64,000 bases of DNA, from positions 1-64,000 of the forward strand of contig MARA01000007.1 of NCBI GenBank assembly GCA_001792895.1. Reading direction: 5' to 3'. How positions within the stretch are numbered: the stretch's first letter is position 1; every line of letters begins with the position of its first letter. The position numbers were made by a program, and so were the translations under genes. Below, in pieces: positions 23,365-34,279 of the stretch. Source of the stretch: Lentinus brumalis (lineage: Eukaryota; Basidiomycota; Agaricomycetes; Polyporales; Polyporaceae). The notes beneath the pieces were generated by a model. That model made no database searches, had not been told where the DNA came from, and worked only from the letters and a program-made list of their open reading frames with translations.

Positions 23365-25279
23365 ATGAGCTCGACAACAATGAGCTCTACTGTCCCCTCG
23401 ACGTCCGCACAGCCCTTCACGTCGACGTTCTCGTTCACCGCGCCGTTCCCCGTGTCTCAGTCGTCATCGTCGCAGTCACAGTCGGGGAAGCAGCGCCGCG
23501 TTTCACTTGCGTTACCCTCCTCGCCCCGCGTCTTCCCCGCGTGGAGTTTCCGCGACGACACCGGGCTCGGCGTGCACTCCGCGGACGCGGAAGACGAGGA
23601 CGAGGTGAAGAAGGGCAAGATGCGCAAGATCGCCGCGGACGGAGACGGCGCGCAACCACCCGCACATCTCTCGGACAGGCCGGAGAAGAAGCCTAGGAAG
23701 AAGTGGACGATGGAGGAGACGCAGATGCTCGTTGCGGGATGTAACAAGGTGCGTGGCTGGCCTTGTGGGGCAGTAGAGGTCGGGTGCTCATATGCTCGGC
23801 GCGGTGACAGTGGGGTGTCGGGAACTGGAAGTCTATCCTCAACGACCCCGACTTCAGGTTCGATGGGCGGTCCCCGGTGGACTTGAAGGACAGGTGCGTT
23901 ATCATTCTCCTTGTCCATGCAATCCGAGGAGTATGTACGAGAACAGTGGCAGTGGAAGTGCTCCTGCCTGATCGACTTCTGTACTTCCAACGTTCTCCCC
24001 AGACCACTATCTTCGCGTCCTTGTCCTCTATATGTCTACCCTCTGACTTAGAGGACGCTGGTACGGGTGGTCACCGAACTGCGCTACGACCCGTTGCGTT
24101 ACATGACCGAGACGCGTCGGCTCCCGTGTGCTTTGCGCACTGGTTGTTGTGCTCCTTGGCAGAGGTGCAGTAGGCAACGTCACCGGGGTCTACATGACCC
24201 TGTGCTTAAGGCTGCAGGGCGTGCGGTAGCCTCATCCACATACAGTGAGAGTATAGATCATACTCCCCTGACTACCCGACGGTACGTCCTGGGTGCGCTA
24301 TGAGGCAGCGCGGTGGACGATACAGCACTTCCTCTGCCGCAGTTCGTAGTGCTGCTTGGTGACGCGTAGCAGCAACGTCACCAAGATCTGCATGACCCTA
24401 CTACGGGATGCAGTGGGTCGACAGCCACCTTCACGGGTTCATTTCCCAATTATGTCCCAGCATATCCCTGCAACCCCCATACTGACCATATTGCTGCAGG
24501 TTCCGCACGTACTACCCCGATGCCTACAGGCAGCACTACCCAACGCGAAGACGCACCTCTCCACCAAGGTGCGCTCCGCGCTCCCAGACGGCAGCTCCAT
24601 CTTCGAGAAGACGCGGAGCAAGAAGCGGCGGCCGTTCACCGAGGAGGAGGACCGTGCACTCAAGGCCGGATACGACAAGCACGGCACAGTCTGGGCGACG
24701 ATCGTTAAGGACCCGATCTTTCAGGCGCAGAACCGGCGATCCACCGATCTGCGCGACCGTTTCCGCAATGCGTTCCCCGACCTCTACCAGGCTGCGGGGT
24801 ACAAGCCGCGAAACACGACGAAGAAGAGGAGGGACGAGCTCGCACAGCCGATGCGCGCAGCGACGGACGACGCTCTGGCGAGCAGCTCGACAGGCCCCGT
24901 GCGGCGGAAGAGGCGGCGTGCGGTGATGGCAGGGCGGACGGGGCCGACGGGGGCGACGGGGCGGACGGTGGCGGGCCGGGGACGCGGGGACTATGCTCGT
25001 TGCAGCAGAAGACGTTTTGTTACCGGCACCTACACGCGGCAGGGGCGCACGAAGGGTGGGCAGAGTACGGGGTGGGTGGGCAGAGTACGGGGTGGGCTGG
25101 CGGGCTGGCGGGAGACACAGGGACACTCAGGCCTCAGGCCGGGCATGTACGAGTACAGCACGCAGAAAATATATTTCGTTGTCTACTACAAGCTGGGCCC
25201 CTTCGCGCACTCGGCGGTCTCGACACACCGCGGCACCGTGAGTTCCTCCTCCAGACCGGCTGCTTTCCTGCGTAGCTAA
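23365..25279 (+). pseudogene. Truncated TAY1-like 5' half with one frameshift (unit C)
   Basis: Exons 1 (23365-23748) and 2 (23811-23893) are intact and identical to unit B. Exon 3 starts near 24500 and has CCC where unit B has CCCC (about 24537-24542), which breaks the frame before Myb repeat 2; downstream the repeat-2 frame is open again to 25279. If the missing C is a base-calling error, this copy encodes the same kind of two-Myb protein as unit B, with a shorter Gly/Arg-rich tail. Confidence 0.7.
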
Positions 25280-25799
25280 CTAGATTGCGGTCAGCCGGGT
25301 TCGTCCCACAAGCAGCGGCGCACGCACTCACTCTGCGCCCGCGCGAAGGTTCGCGGTGGTTAGCTCCCGAGCCGAGACGCTATTCGCCGCGGACACGCTA
25401 CGACACACTTCCAGCCTGATCGACGTCCGCGCCGTGCTCCTTAGCCCGAGACGTGCTGCACCGAGCTATGTGTGACCTGCGCAGACGCACCGCGCGTCGC
25501 CACGCCATTGCCCCGGAGCTGCTCACCGCTGTGCGCGAACCTTGAGCGCGTCTTCAATAACCGCATCCTCGCCATTTCTGCCAGAACGTCGTCCCGAGTC
25601 CCCTCCGCGACTCCCTCCGCCGTTTGCGACCCCTCTAGTGGCCGGCGTAGAGCAGGAGGAGCCTGCGAGGCTGCCGGAGACATGGTGGGCGGCCAGGGAC
25701 ACGAGTTCGACGCTGCGCACAACGCACTGTCAGCGTAGGTACATGTACAAGAGGTTCGGCCAGAAGTACTCACAATAATAGCTTTCTCGCGCGCACGAC

Positions 25800-26638
25800 G
25801 TGTGTCTCGGACTCCCGAACAGCAGCGCGACGCCTGACGTCATGTCTCCAGACCAGCGAGTGCCGGTTATATACTCCTCGATCCCTCGAACTCTCTTCTC
25901 CTCGACCACCACCTCCATCCTTCGCGTCTCCCTCCCTGCCGCCGACAGAGCGAAGCTCGGCGCCCGCGTGCAGCCAGCAGTGGCCGGCGACGACTTCGCG
26001 ACGCGCAACCAGAAACAAGGTGAGTGAGAAGCACGATCTTCTGCGACCGCCGCACCTCAACACACGCGCCGCCTGCCGAGCATGCCGTACGCACCTTCTC
26101 AGACCCTGCGGCTCGACATTGCTCTCCTCTTCGTCGCACGACGCTTCTGCCCGCTGTAAAATGCCGATCTATATTCGAGCAGGTGAGTCCGGACGTCTGG
26201 ATACTGCGCTGTGCGACGAGTGCGCACCTATGCTCTGTCTCCCTGTACTAGGTCTTGGCTTCCGTCTTGCGTCGATCTAGAGAACTGCGAATCAATCACG
26301 AAGGTGAGTCAAACCCGACTCTACTGCTCACTGCTTTGCGTACCTCTCTGTGTGCTGGCTGGCTCTGGAACTCTTGTCTGCATCGTGCACGCTGGGGCCG
26401 TACTTGCTGCCGTCTGCGAGCTGAACTAGGTCCGTCGAACTTGAAGGCCGAAGCGCGACGCCGGCGCTGCGACGCGTGGTGTCATCATCCCGAAGATGGA
26501 AACTCAGACGCTGGCACTCACCAGGAACCGCCACCAGCGACGACGCTCGCAGCCACGTCTCCAGCCCACATGCCTCTTCCTCGACCTTGTGAGGGATACG
26601 TGTCAGCAAGAACGCAATATACACAGAAAACAAGCTGA
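25800..26638 (+). CDS. Candidate spliced gene P1 (unit C)
   Basis: Same four-exon structure as in unit B (25800-26019, 26103-26182, 26252-26303, 26430-26638). It lacks 15 nt in exon 1 and still reads open for 186 aa. Function unknown. Confidence 0.38.
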
Positions 26639-27537
26639 AGTCGACCCCGGGCGGCCGTGCAAACGCGGAGAAGCAGCGGCCGGCGAGGAGGGAAGCAGAA
26701 GACGCGATCGAACGCGTCGAACATACATGGCATGTCAGGACACAGGTGAGAATGTACTGGACGCGCTACCGACAACTCTGACTCTGTCTGACGCGAACCT
26801 AGCAATCTCGCGCTGCACGTCGTCGACGACCTGCTCGCATGCGTGCCTACTGCACGACACGTACTGGCCAAGGCACTGGCACGTCTACGACGCGTCGAGG
26901 GGCAGGAGGCTGACTCGGACGCGTCGTCGCCCGGCAGAAATGCTCCCGCCGCGTTACTCCACGTCTGCGCTGGCGGCGTCGCCCACGACAACACGCCTCC
27001 AGGTGCAACTGCATCCTTCACACCCCGGCTCGACAGGTAAGTACTCACCTAGCGTACGTTCGAGGCTGAAGCATAGCGTTGAGGAGCTGTTGCATAGCGA
27101 GAGGTCGAGAGCGTGGGTGAGCATGGAGAGAAAGGGACCTCGGGCGTGAGGAAATCACCCACATTGTCCTTGTTTGTACGACAACAACCCGTGCCCGTTT
27201 GAAGTTCGCTAACCCGAAACGGTCGCCAGCTTCCGACCGCCCGCACTGCCCGGACTACCCGTGCAGACAGTGGGAAGAATCAGCTACGGACGGCCGTCCG
27301 GTGTGCACCGGAAGGTGCCCTGTCGGGCCGCCGTCCTCGGCTGACTCTATCCTCGCTGACCGGCTGAAATGCAAGAATATGTTGAGGTATCCTATGCGCA
27401 TGAATACAGGACACAGTACGTCATTCCAAGACTGCTCTGCCCTCCTCCAACGCAAGCCCCAGCTCGTTCGGGAGGACAATGTATCCCCCGGGTGCAGAGT
27501 CATCTTCAAGGATCCACTGGGGTCTTCACCCCGTTCT

Positions 27538-28269
27538 TCACGTTGCAGAATCGACGGACTGGGGCGTGTTGTTGTTCGACCGTTGCCCGAGCCGGAATCG
27601 CAGCGTGGACGGGGTGTCCGTGGGAGCCCTGTCACGGCGGTGGCGCTTCGCAGAAGGTCCAGGTTCCGCGCTATCGTCCGCCGGCTTCTTCTGGCGGCGA
27701 CGCTTCTTCGGTCGGACTGACTCATCGTCCGTGCGAGCGTCGGGCGGCGGCGACTTGCAGCGTATGGCGGCGGGAGTAGCGACGTGCATCGTGAGCGTGC
27801 CCACGATCCACTGCGCGTCGGTGTGAGGAGCAGACCCGCCCCGTGGTCGCGGAGGAACGGGCGTACTTGGAAGAATGCTCCTGTGGTCGAGCTCTGCCTT
27901 GCGCAGGTCCTCTGCCGTGGCGTCGCGCCATCGCAGTATCCCTGCATTCCACAGCGCGAGCAGCTCTCTGAATGGTGCCGCGCCGCCTCGAATCCGACAC
28001 AGCTCGCCGAATGGAATGTGCCCCGGCCACCCCTCGAGCATCTTCCCCTCGCCGCAGACCGTACAGTCGACGTAGCCATACTCCTCCCAATGCATGGCGA
28101 CGTCTGCCTTTCCCGTCGCCTCCGCTATCGTGACGCGAGCGAGGAGATAAGCAACAGGAATTCGTAGTGTACCGGTGGACCCACCCAGACCATTCACGAT
28201 GTTGTTTCGAAGTCTATCGAGGGCTTCATCTCGCGACAGCTTCCCTAGGTCGTTGCAGTCGCTCTGCAT
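27538..28269 (-). pseudogene. Uncharacterised protein, truncated (unit C)
   Basis: Same gene as at 4485 and 15981. Two small deletions, of 2 nt near 27523 and 1 nt near 27566, shift the frame between them and bring in an early stop, replacing about the last 40 residues. The two deletions sum to 3 nt, so the frame outside them is unaffected. The N-terminal region and basic stretch remain. Confidence 0.6.
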
Positions 28270-31200
28270 GACAGTCTGGCTGCGGATGCGGGTGTACTGT
28301 AGAGAAACATGTTCAATGCAATATACTGTTTATCAAACTACAGAGATCTGGGTGTGTACTGCGGCACGGCGAGGGACGCGGTGATAGTGTTCCGACTTCC
28401 GAATTTGCCATGTGATCCTAGATGGCATCTGCGTAGAGGCCGCTTCCGTATTTGGGATGCTACTAACCTCTCTGAGGGCTGATTCTTGGGCGCCGTTGTA
28501 TGACAGCATGTTCCGAAGTCAGTCAAAGCAATGTCTCTACATTCGCCCCTGCATATTATGATCTCCAGCCCATCCTCCTGGTTTGCAGAGCTGAATGTCT
28601 TGTATACTACCAGCCTCAGAGGTGCAGGGTCACATTGGGAGCGACAAAGGCACCTGAGAGTGTCCCAGGAACTGACATTCAGGGTCCTCGGGCTTCGGCA
28701 ATAAGAAGCCGTCCGATCAGGGTGAAACAGGGCCGACTAAAGAAGCATGAAGTATGGATGTCATGACGGCATCAGGCTCTCTGCCTGGATACCCGCAGGC
28801 ATGCTTCAGAACCTTTATGAGCATTTCCAGGGCAGGGCTGAAGGGGCTTAGGTGCAGGACATACAGCTACTGACATAACATACTCTACTATATGCTATAC
28901 TAGAGTCAATTCAGACTTGAACGCAGGAGATCACTGGCGGGGAGTAGTACTGGATAGGTCAATCTGATCATATGGCGGCCGCAGGAATTTACGTAGGACG
29001 GACTTCCCAGACACTAAGCGGAGCGGACTTCTCTGCCATGACCATACGGCCGCCTCATTCTGGATCAGCAATTCATATTGCCCAAAAACTGTGCGCAGAC
29101 CCTGAATGTTCATTCGTGAATTTGAATAGTCATTCTGCCTGGATTGTGCTGTACATATCTCTGGCTGCCATACATGATTGCGAACGAGTAGCTATAGTAT
29201 TGCGATGCCTGCATGAGCAAGGCTCTATGCTAGCAGAGAATGAGAGGGAATGATTGAGAGGTACGGGGACGGAGTGCCGCGGACGTTGACCGTGGACACA
29301 TCCAGAGCACGACCGCGGAGCGCGTCGCGCAAGAAGCCGCGTCAGGAAATTCCGCCTTTACTCCGCCGCCGTAACTCACGCGCCTCCGGCTCGCAGATAA
29401 TCGTCTGCCTCTGCTGGAGTGACTCGAATGATTGGAGGCCGAGCTTCAAGTTGATTGATGGCGACGAGGAGATGCCCTTACCCAGGTCTGCGTAGTGTTT
29501 GTCCTGTGTATATAGAGCTACAATTCATGCAGCAATGTGTCACTTACCTTGTAATATGTCGCCGCTTAGACGAGGGAGGGGAGAGCTTGAGGTCGCCGCA
29601 CTCGAGCTTGAGATCGCGAGAGGAACTTGAAGTGGGATTGAACAGCGGGGAGATGAAGCTTGAAGTGATCCCAGAGAGACGCCTAGAGCGCACAGGTGCA
29701 GAAGGTGTGATAGAGAGCAGAACACGAGTGAGACGGTCAGAGATTGAGCTGTACTGTGGACGAAGCATGAAGACGAGCCCGTGGCGCCGCCGCCTCGGAC
29801 CGTGGACGCAAAAGGAAATCTAAGCGCTCTTGGGCTTCGACGCCGCACAACGCTCGGCGGCTCTCTGTCCCTCTGATGCTTGCAGTACGGATGAGAGGGA
29901 CGCACTGGGACAACCTCGTAAGGTAAGTATATGTATTGTTGTGCCGCGCGCGCGCTATTCTGACTGGTACATGCTAGATCTTGCAGAACTCGGGGTACAG
30001 CTAAGCCGGCACTCCAACTTGGAATCCCGGCGCAACTGCAACACCTGCACGCAGATCCCACTACTCCGGTGAGCTCTAGGCTCTTGGCTGCAACTATAGA
30101 GCTTACTACTCGGGTACAAGACAGGAAGGCACCCGAAACTGGCAAAAACGCAGGAAAATGCGCAGAATGCTCCTATTCGATCACCCTGGCCTCCTCCCTC
30201 CGTCCGCCGCCGCTACGACCATCATTCGAGCCAGAATATCCCCATCAGCTTCTGGCGTCTATGTGCCGTAAGTTGCACTAGATGCACGAGCTTCTCTCGC
30301 CTCGACTCGTCTCAGCTTTTCCCTCCGTCTGGACTCCGTGGTCCTGCTCTTCCATGCCCTGAAGACTCCGTGTCGCCCGCTGGTTGGACAAAGAGCAGCA
30401 TGTTACGTCCTCAAGTCTCGCTGGCACTCGGACCCCGGATAGTGAGAACGCTGGATTATTCGGGTGCATCCTGCGTTCTATAAGTGCCTCCGTCCTCGCG
30501 CTCGACTTCGCCCATCCCTCCCGCCCTTTGTCACCGCCCATGCTGCCTGTCCCGCCTGTTGCCACGTTTCCCGCTCTCATGGCGTCTGTAGCTTGTATTA
30601 TTACTCTTTACTATTGTCTCTATGTTACGCTCCTTCATCCTCCCGTTGCTGTTCGTCGTCGCCATAGCCCCTAGCCTTCGTATAGTATCCCATCCCCACT
30701 TCATGTCTTTCAGTCACGTCACCTCTATGCTACTCCACCTCTACGCTTCTCTATGTTGTCGTCTCTGTTAATCGGTCTGCACGCTGACACTGACAGGACT
30801 CCGCTCGCTACATGCAAGTATGAGGTAAGTATGCTCGCTCTTCATTAACTACGTACTGACAGCTTCTAGGTACTATCAGTAGCAAGTATCATGCGCACAC
30901 CGACATAGCACGAGCTTCTGAGCACCAACGAGCGGTCTCGACGGTCATGGTGAGCCTCAGTTCGTGCAGCTCACAGTTCGATGCTCACACCGCGGCGTGA
31001 CAGCGGCTGCCACTCGACTCCGAGAGGACGGCCTCACGGGCTCAAATAGGTGTGTGCGTTTCGTCACGCCGTTCTTCGCTGACGCACCCCATCGCGTCAC
31101 TGTGCGTGCCCGTGCAGCACGACTACAGACACCGGTTGTCGCCGACCTTGTGCAGCGACCAGCGTGCCGTCTTCGACCCTTCAGTCGCAATGGTACGTCG

Positions 31201-32239
31201 TCCGGGTTCGCAGGTATCAGGCGCAACATATGCTGACGTGACGTTCATATGCAGATCGCTCTGCAAGCCTCTCCTGGCAAGCCCGCGCAACCTTTCGGGA
31301 CATGTGCGTGCCTCTGTCTCCGAAGCGCGACAGTACTGACGAGCTCACTCTGTAGCCTCAAGCAAGACGTGTTTCATTCGACGAATCGTATAAACGTGAG
31401 TGCTATCGTTCTCGACAGGATGTGGTACTACAGGAACTGACTACTTCATGCTCTCGGCGCAGTGCCCCAGAGGCCGCTAGGACGTCGTCTGCGCTCTTCG
31501 GAGTCGGACGCGTTCCTAGCGGCCAGCAGACGTCGTCGAGACTACCCACATAACATCCCGCCGCCGTTCTCGTTACAGGCATACTGACCGCACTTGTAGT
31601 GCAGAGACGGAGTTGTGAGAGGGCGTAAGAGATATATTCCCAGACACTACGCTGCACACGCGTTGTCTACTACGCAGCGCGGCCGCGACGCGCGAGCACG
31701 ACGGCGTCGGGCGTATAACCCGAGACTCCGTCGTGCCCGCGCTCGCGCTCGCGCTATGATTCCTGATTCCCTCCCGCCGGTTTCCCATGACGCCGCAGCT
31801 TTGTCCTGCGTGCGGCGAGTTCGATTTCGGCCGGCCTGGGTCTGGAGACGGATTGGCGGTGTGCCGCAGTGTCCCTGGCAGAGTTGCGCGCACTTCGCCA
31901 TGCGACTCTCGAGTTCGGCACGATGCGGTCCCTGACGGTGCGGCGGGCGAGAGCAGTGCAGACTGCCTGGAGCCTTCGCTGCTCTCGCTTGACGGCGGCG
32001 TTGACTTGTGCGTGGAGTGCTGGGCCGCTTCGCGCGCATTTGAGGCTCTTGGGCTTGCCCGTCGCCGAGGAGGTTTCCAGAACGCGTCCGTGCGACGCAG
32101 ATGGTCTCGAGCACGTCTTAAGGACCGCTTCGATGTATTGAGACTTCGGGTGAGAAGAGGCTGGCCCAGGAGAAGGTGTGGGAGTCGGCCGTGCAGTCGG
32201 TCCTCGAGAGTCGATCCTCGAGAGCGGTCTGGAGACTTG

Positions 32240-33570
32240 ACGAGAGCACCCCGTGGATGCGGGCCGTCGATGCGCATCCGTTATGGCACCCGAGTGCACT
32301 TGAGTTGACGTCGGTCGGCCGCGAGATCGTCGAGTTATGGCCGGCCGACTGTCGGGTATGGCCGGGCATACTGCCCGGGAGGCGGGCGAGGTCAGATTTT
32401 CATACGCGTCTTGGTGATGCGGAACCGGTTCGGACAGTGCCTTGAGGGTCGTCGTACAGCAGCGCAAGTCGTTGCGAGCCGGCCGGACGCGATGCACGGG
32501 CGAGAGAGCGGGCGGAAGGCGCGCGTGCGGACGAGCGCAATGAAATCGCTCCTCGAAGGCGGTTTTGCGACGGGCGAGGAGCGACGCGCCGTGCGGTGCA
32601 GTCGATGCGCACTGTTCAGTGCGTCCGAGTGCACTCGGTTCGACTGCGATCAGCCGCGGGGTGGTGGAGATACGGCCGGCTAGGTGTCCGGGTGCAGCCG
32701 GGCACACGGGCAGGAGGCGTGTCGACTCCGGTTTTGAAACGCGTCTTCATGGCGCGCAACGGGCTTTGATGACTCTTGAGGTTCGTTCTGACGAGGTGCA
32801 AGTTGCTGCGCGCCGGCCGGGCACGATGCACGGGCGAGAGAGCCGGGAGCAGCGGCCGGCGGGCGAAGATGCAATGAAATCGCGTCTTCGGAGCGATTTT
32901 GAGACCTCCGCGGAGGGACTTCGGCGTAGAGCCGTCGGTGCGGAGTGTTCAGTGCGTCGCCTGCGTTGTGGTTTGCACCCGATCCGTCCGCGGCTGGGGG
33001 AGATATGGCTGATCTTGTGGTCGGGTGCCGCCCGGGCATGGGCGAGGAAGGCCGGTCTCGAACATGTCCGGACGACGCGAGAGGGCGTCGTACATGAGCT
33101 CTAAGACCGTCGTATTGCAGCGCAGCTTGTTGCGCGGCGGCGGGACGCGATGCCGGTCCGGGAGGGCAGGTCGAAGTGGCGGCCGGCGGAGGTGCAATGA
33201 AATCGGGTCTTTGGACCGATTTTCAGCCCTCGCGGTGGCGACTGACGGACTGGTGTGGGGGCTGCTGGGGTGCAGTGCGGTCGAGGCGAGTCGGTATGAC
33301 CGCGGTCGGGGGTGAGTTGCGGGAGATATGCCGCACTTTGTGGTGCGGTGAGCGCGAAGTCGGGCACAGCGAACGGCATGGGCATGCCATTCCTGCGTGC
33401 GCATGACGTCGTACGACACTCGTGAGACTCCCCCGAGCGTGTAAGAGTCGGCTGTGTGGCCGCCGTGGCGAGGACGAGAGGGCAAAGGCTCGGTCGGGGG
33501 CCCCGACGAGCAATGAAATCGCGTCTGGGACGCGATTTGCGACCTCGTCCGATCGGGGCGAGCCGGTGCG
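32240..33570 (+). repeat. 325-bp hairpin subrepeats (unit C)
   Basis: Copy of the subrepeat block. Its first two thirds (to about 33150) match unit B almost exactly, although both flanking stretches are diverged. Confidence 0.75.
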
Positions 33571-34279
33571 TGTAGGCCCGGGGAGGTGCAGACGTGTCAG
33601 AACTCTGTGTTTGGACACGCCTGGAGCTCTGTGAGGTCAGTGAGGTGAATATTTGTGTGCGAGGCGCCAGTGATCCGGACGTAGACGGACGTGAAGTGGT
33701 CCGTTTGGCGCGAAACGTACCTTGCCAGGTTCGCGCGGCATGCTGCTATCGTATGAGTGCGATTGCGCATACATCCGAGCGGATGTACGGCCGGGGCGGG
33801 GGAATCTGGCCGGAGAGATCGCGTTCCTCGTCGATGCCGCAGTCAGCGCGTGGACAGCGGGTCGACTGACGTCGAGCAGGGATGTTCGCGGGCGTTGTGA
33901 GGACTCGCGAGGCCGAGGAGGAGTGAGGTTGGGTGGTTCCAAGTGCCAAGGGAGACGCGCGAGTCTCCGCAGGCGGAGAGCGTGCATCTACTCGAGGTCT
34001 GGTCAGCATTGCTAGAGCCGCTGCAGGGGTGTGAGAGCGTGGGACATACCTCGCGTAGGGAGTCGGCGGGAGACATGCACGCGGTTGTGAAAGGAACGTA
34101 CCGAAGGCGTTGCGCAGACGTTTGCCAGGGGAAGAACATGGCGAGGTATGTGGTATATTGACGAGAAGCGATCCTCTGTGCTTACTACATTGCAAGAGCG
34201 TAGTACCGTGCACCGTCCCTCGATCGACGGACGGCTTCTCCAGTTGCGGCGGGCAGCGCGAATCCGGGCAGAGCAGCGA

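Larger units (their letters stand above)
22930..34279 (+). repeat. Tandem array unit C (11.35 kb), mosaic
   Basis: Third unit, 11350 bp. From 22930 to about 29440 it is nearly identical to unit B. From about 29450 to 32170 and from 33170 to 34279 it carries many substitutions and indels, while 32170-33150 again matches B almost exactly. The divergent stretches look like an older copy; the identical ones look homogenised or recently duplicated. Confidence 0.93.

Noticed and set aside
1..34279. Possible rDNA repeat array
   Set aside because: The unit length is similar to fungal rDNA, but no 18S, 5.8S, 28S or 5S sequence is recognisable in any unit.
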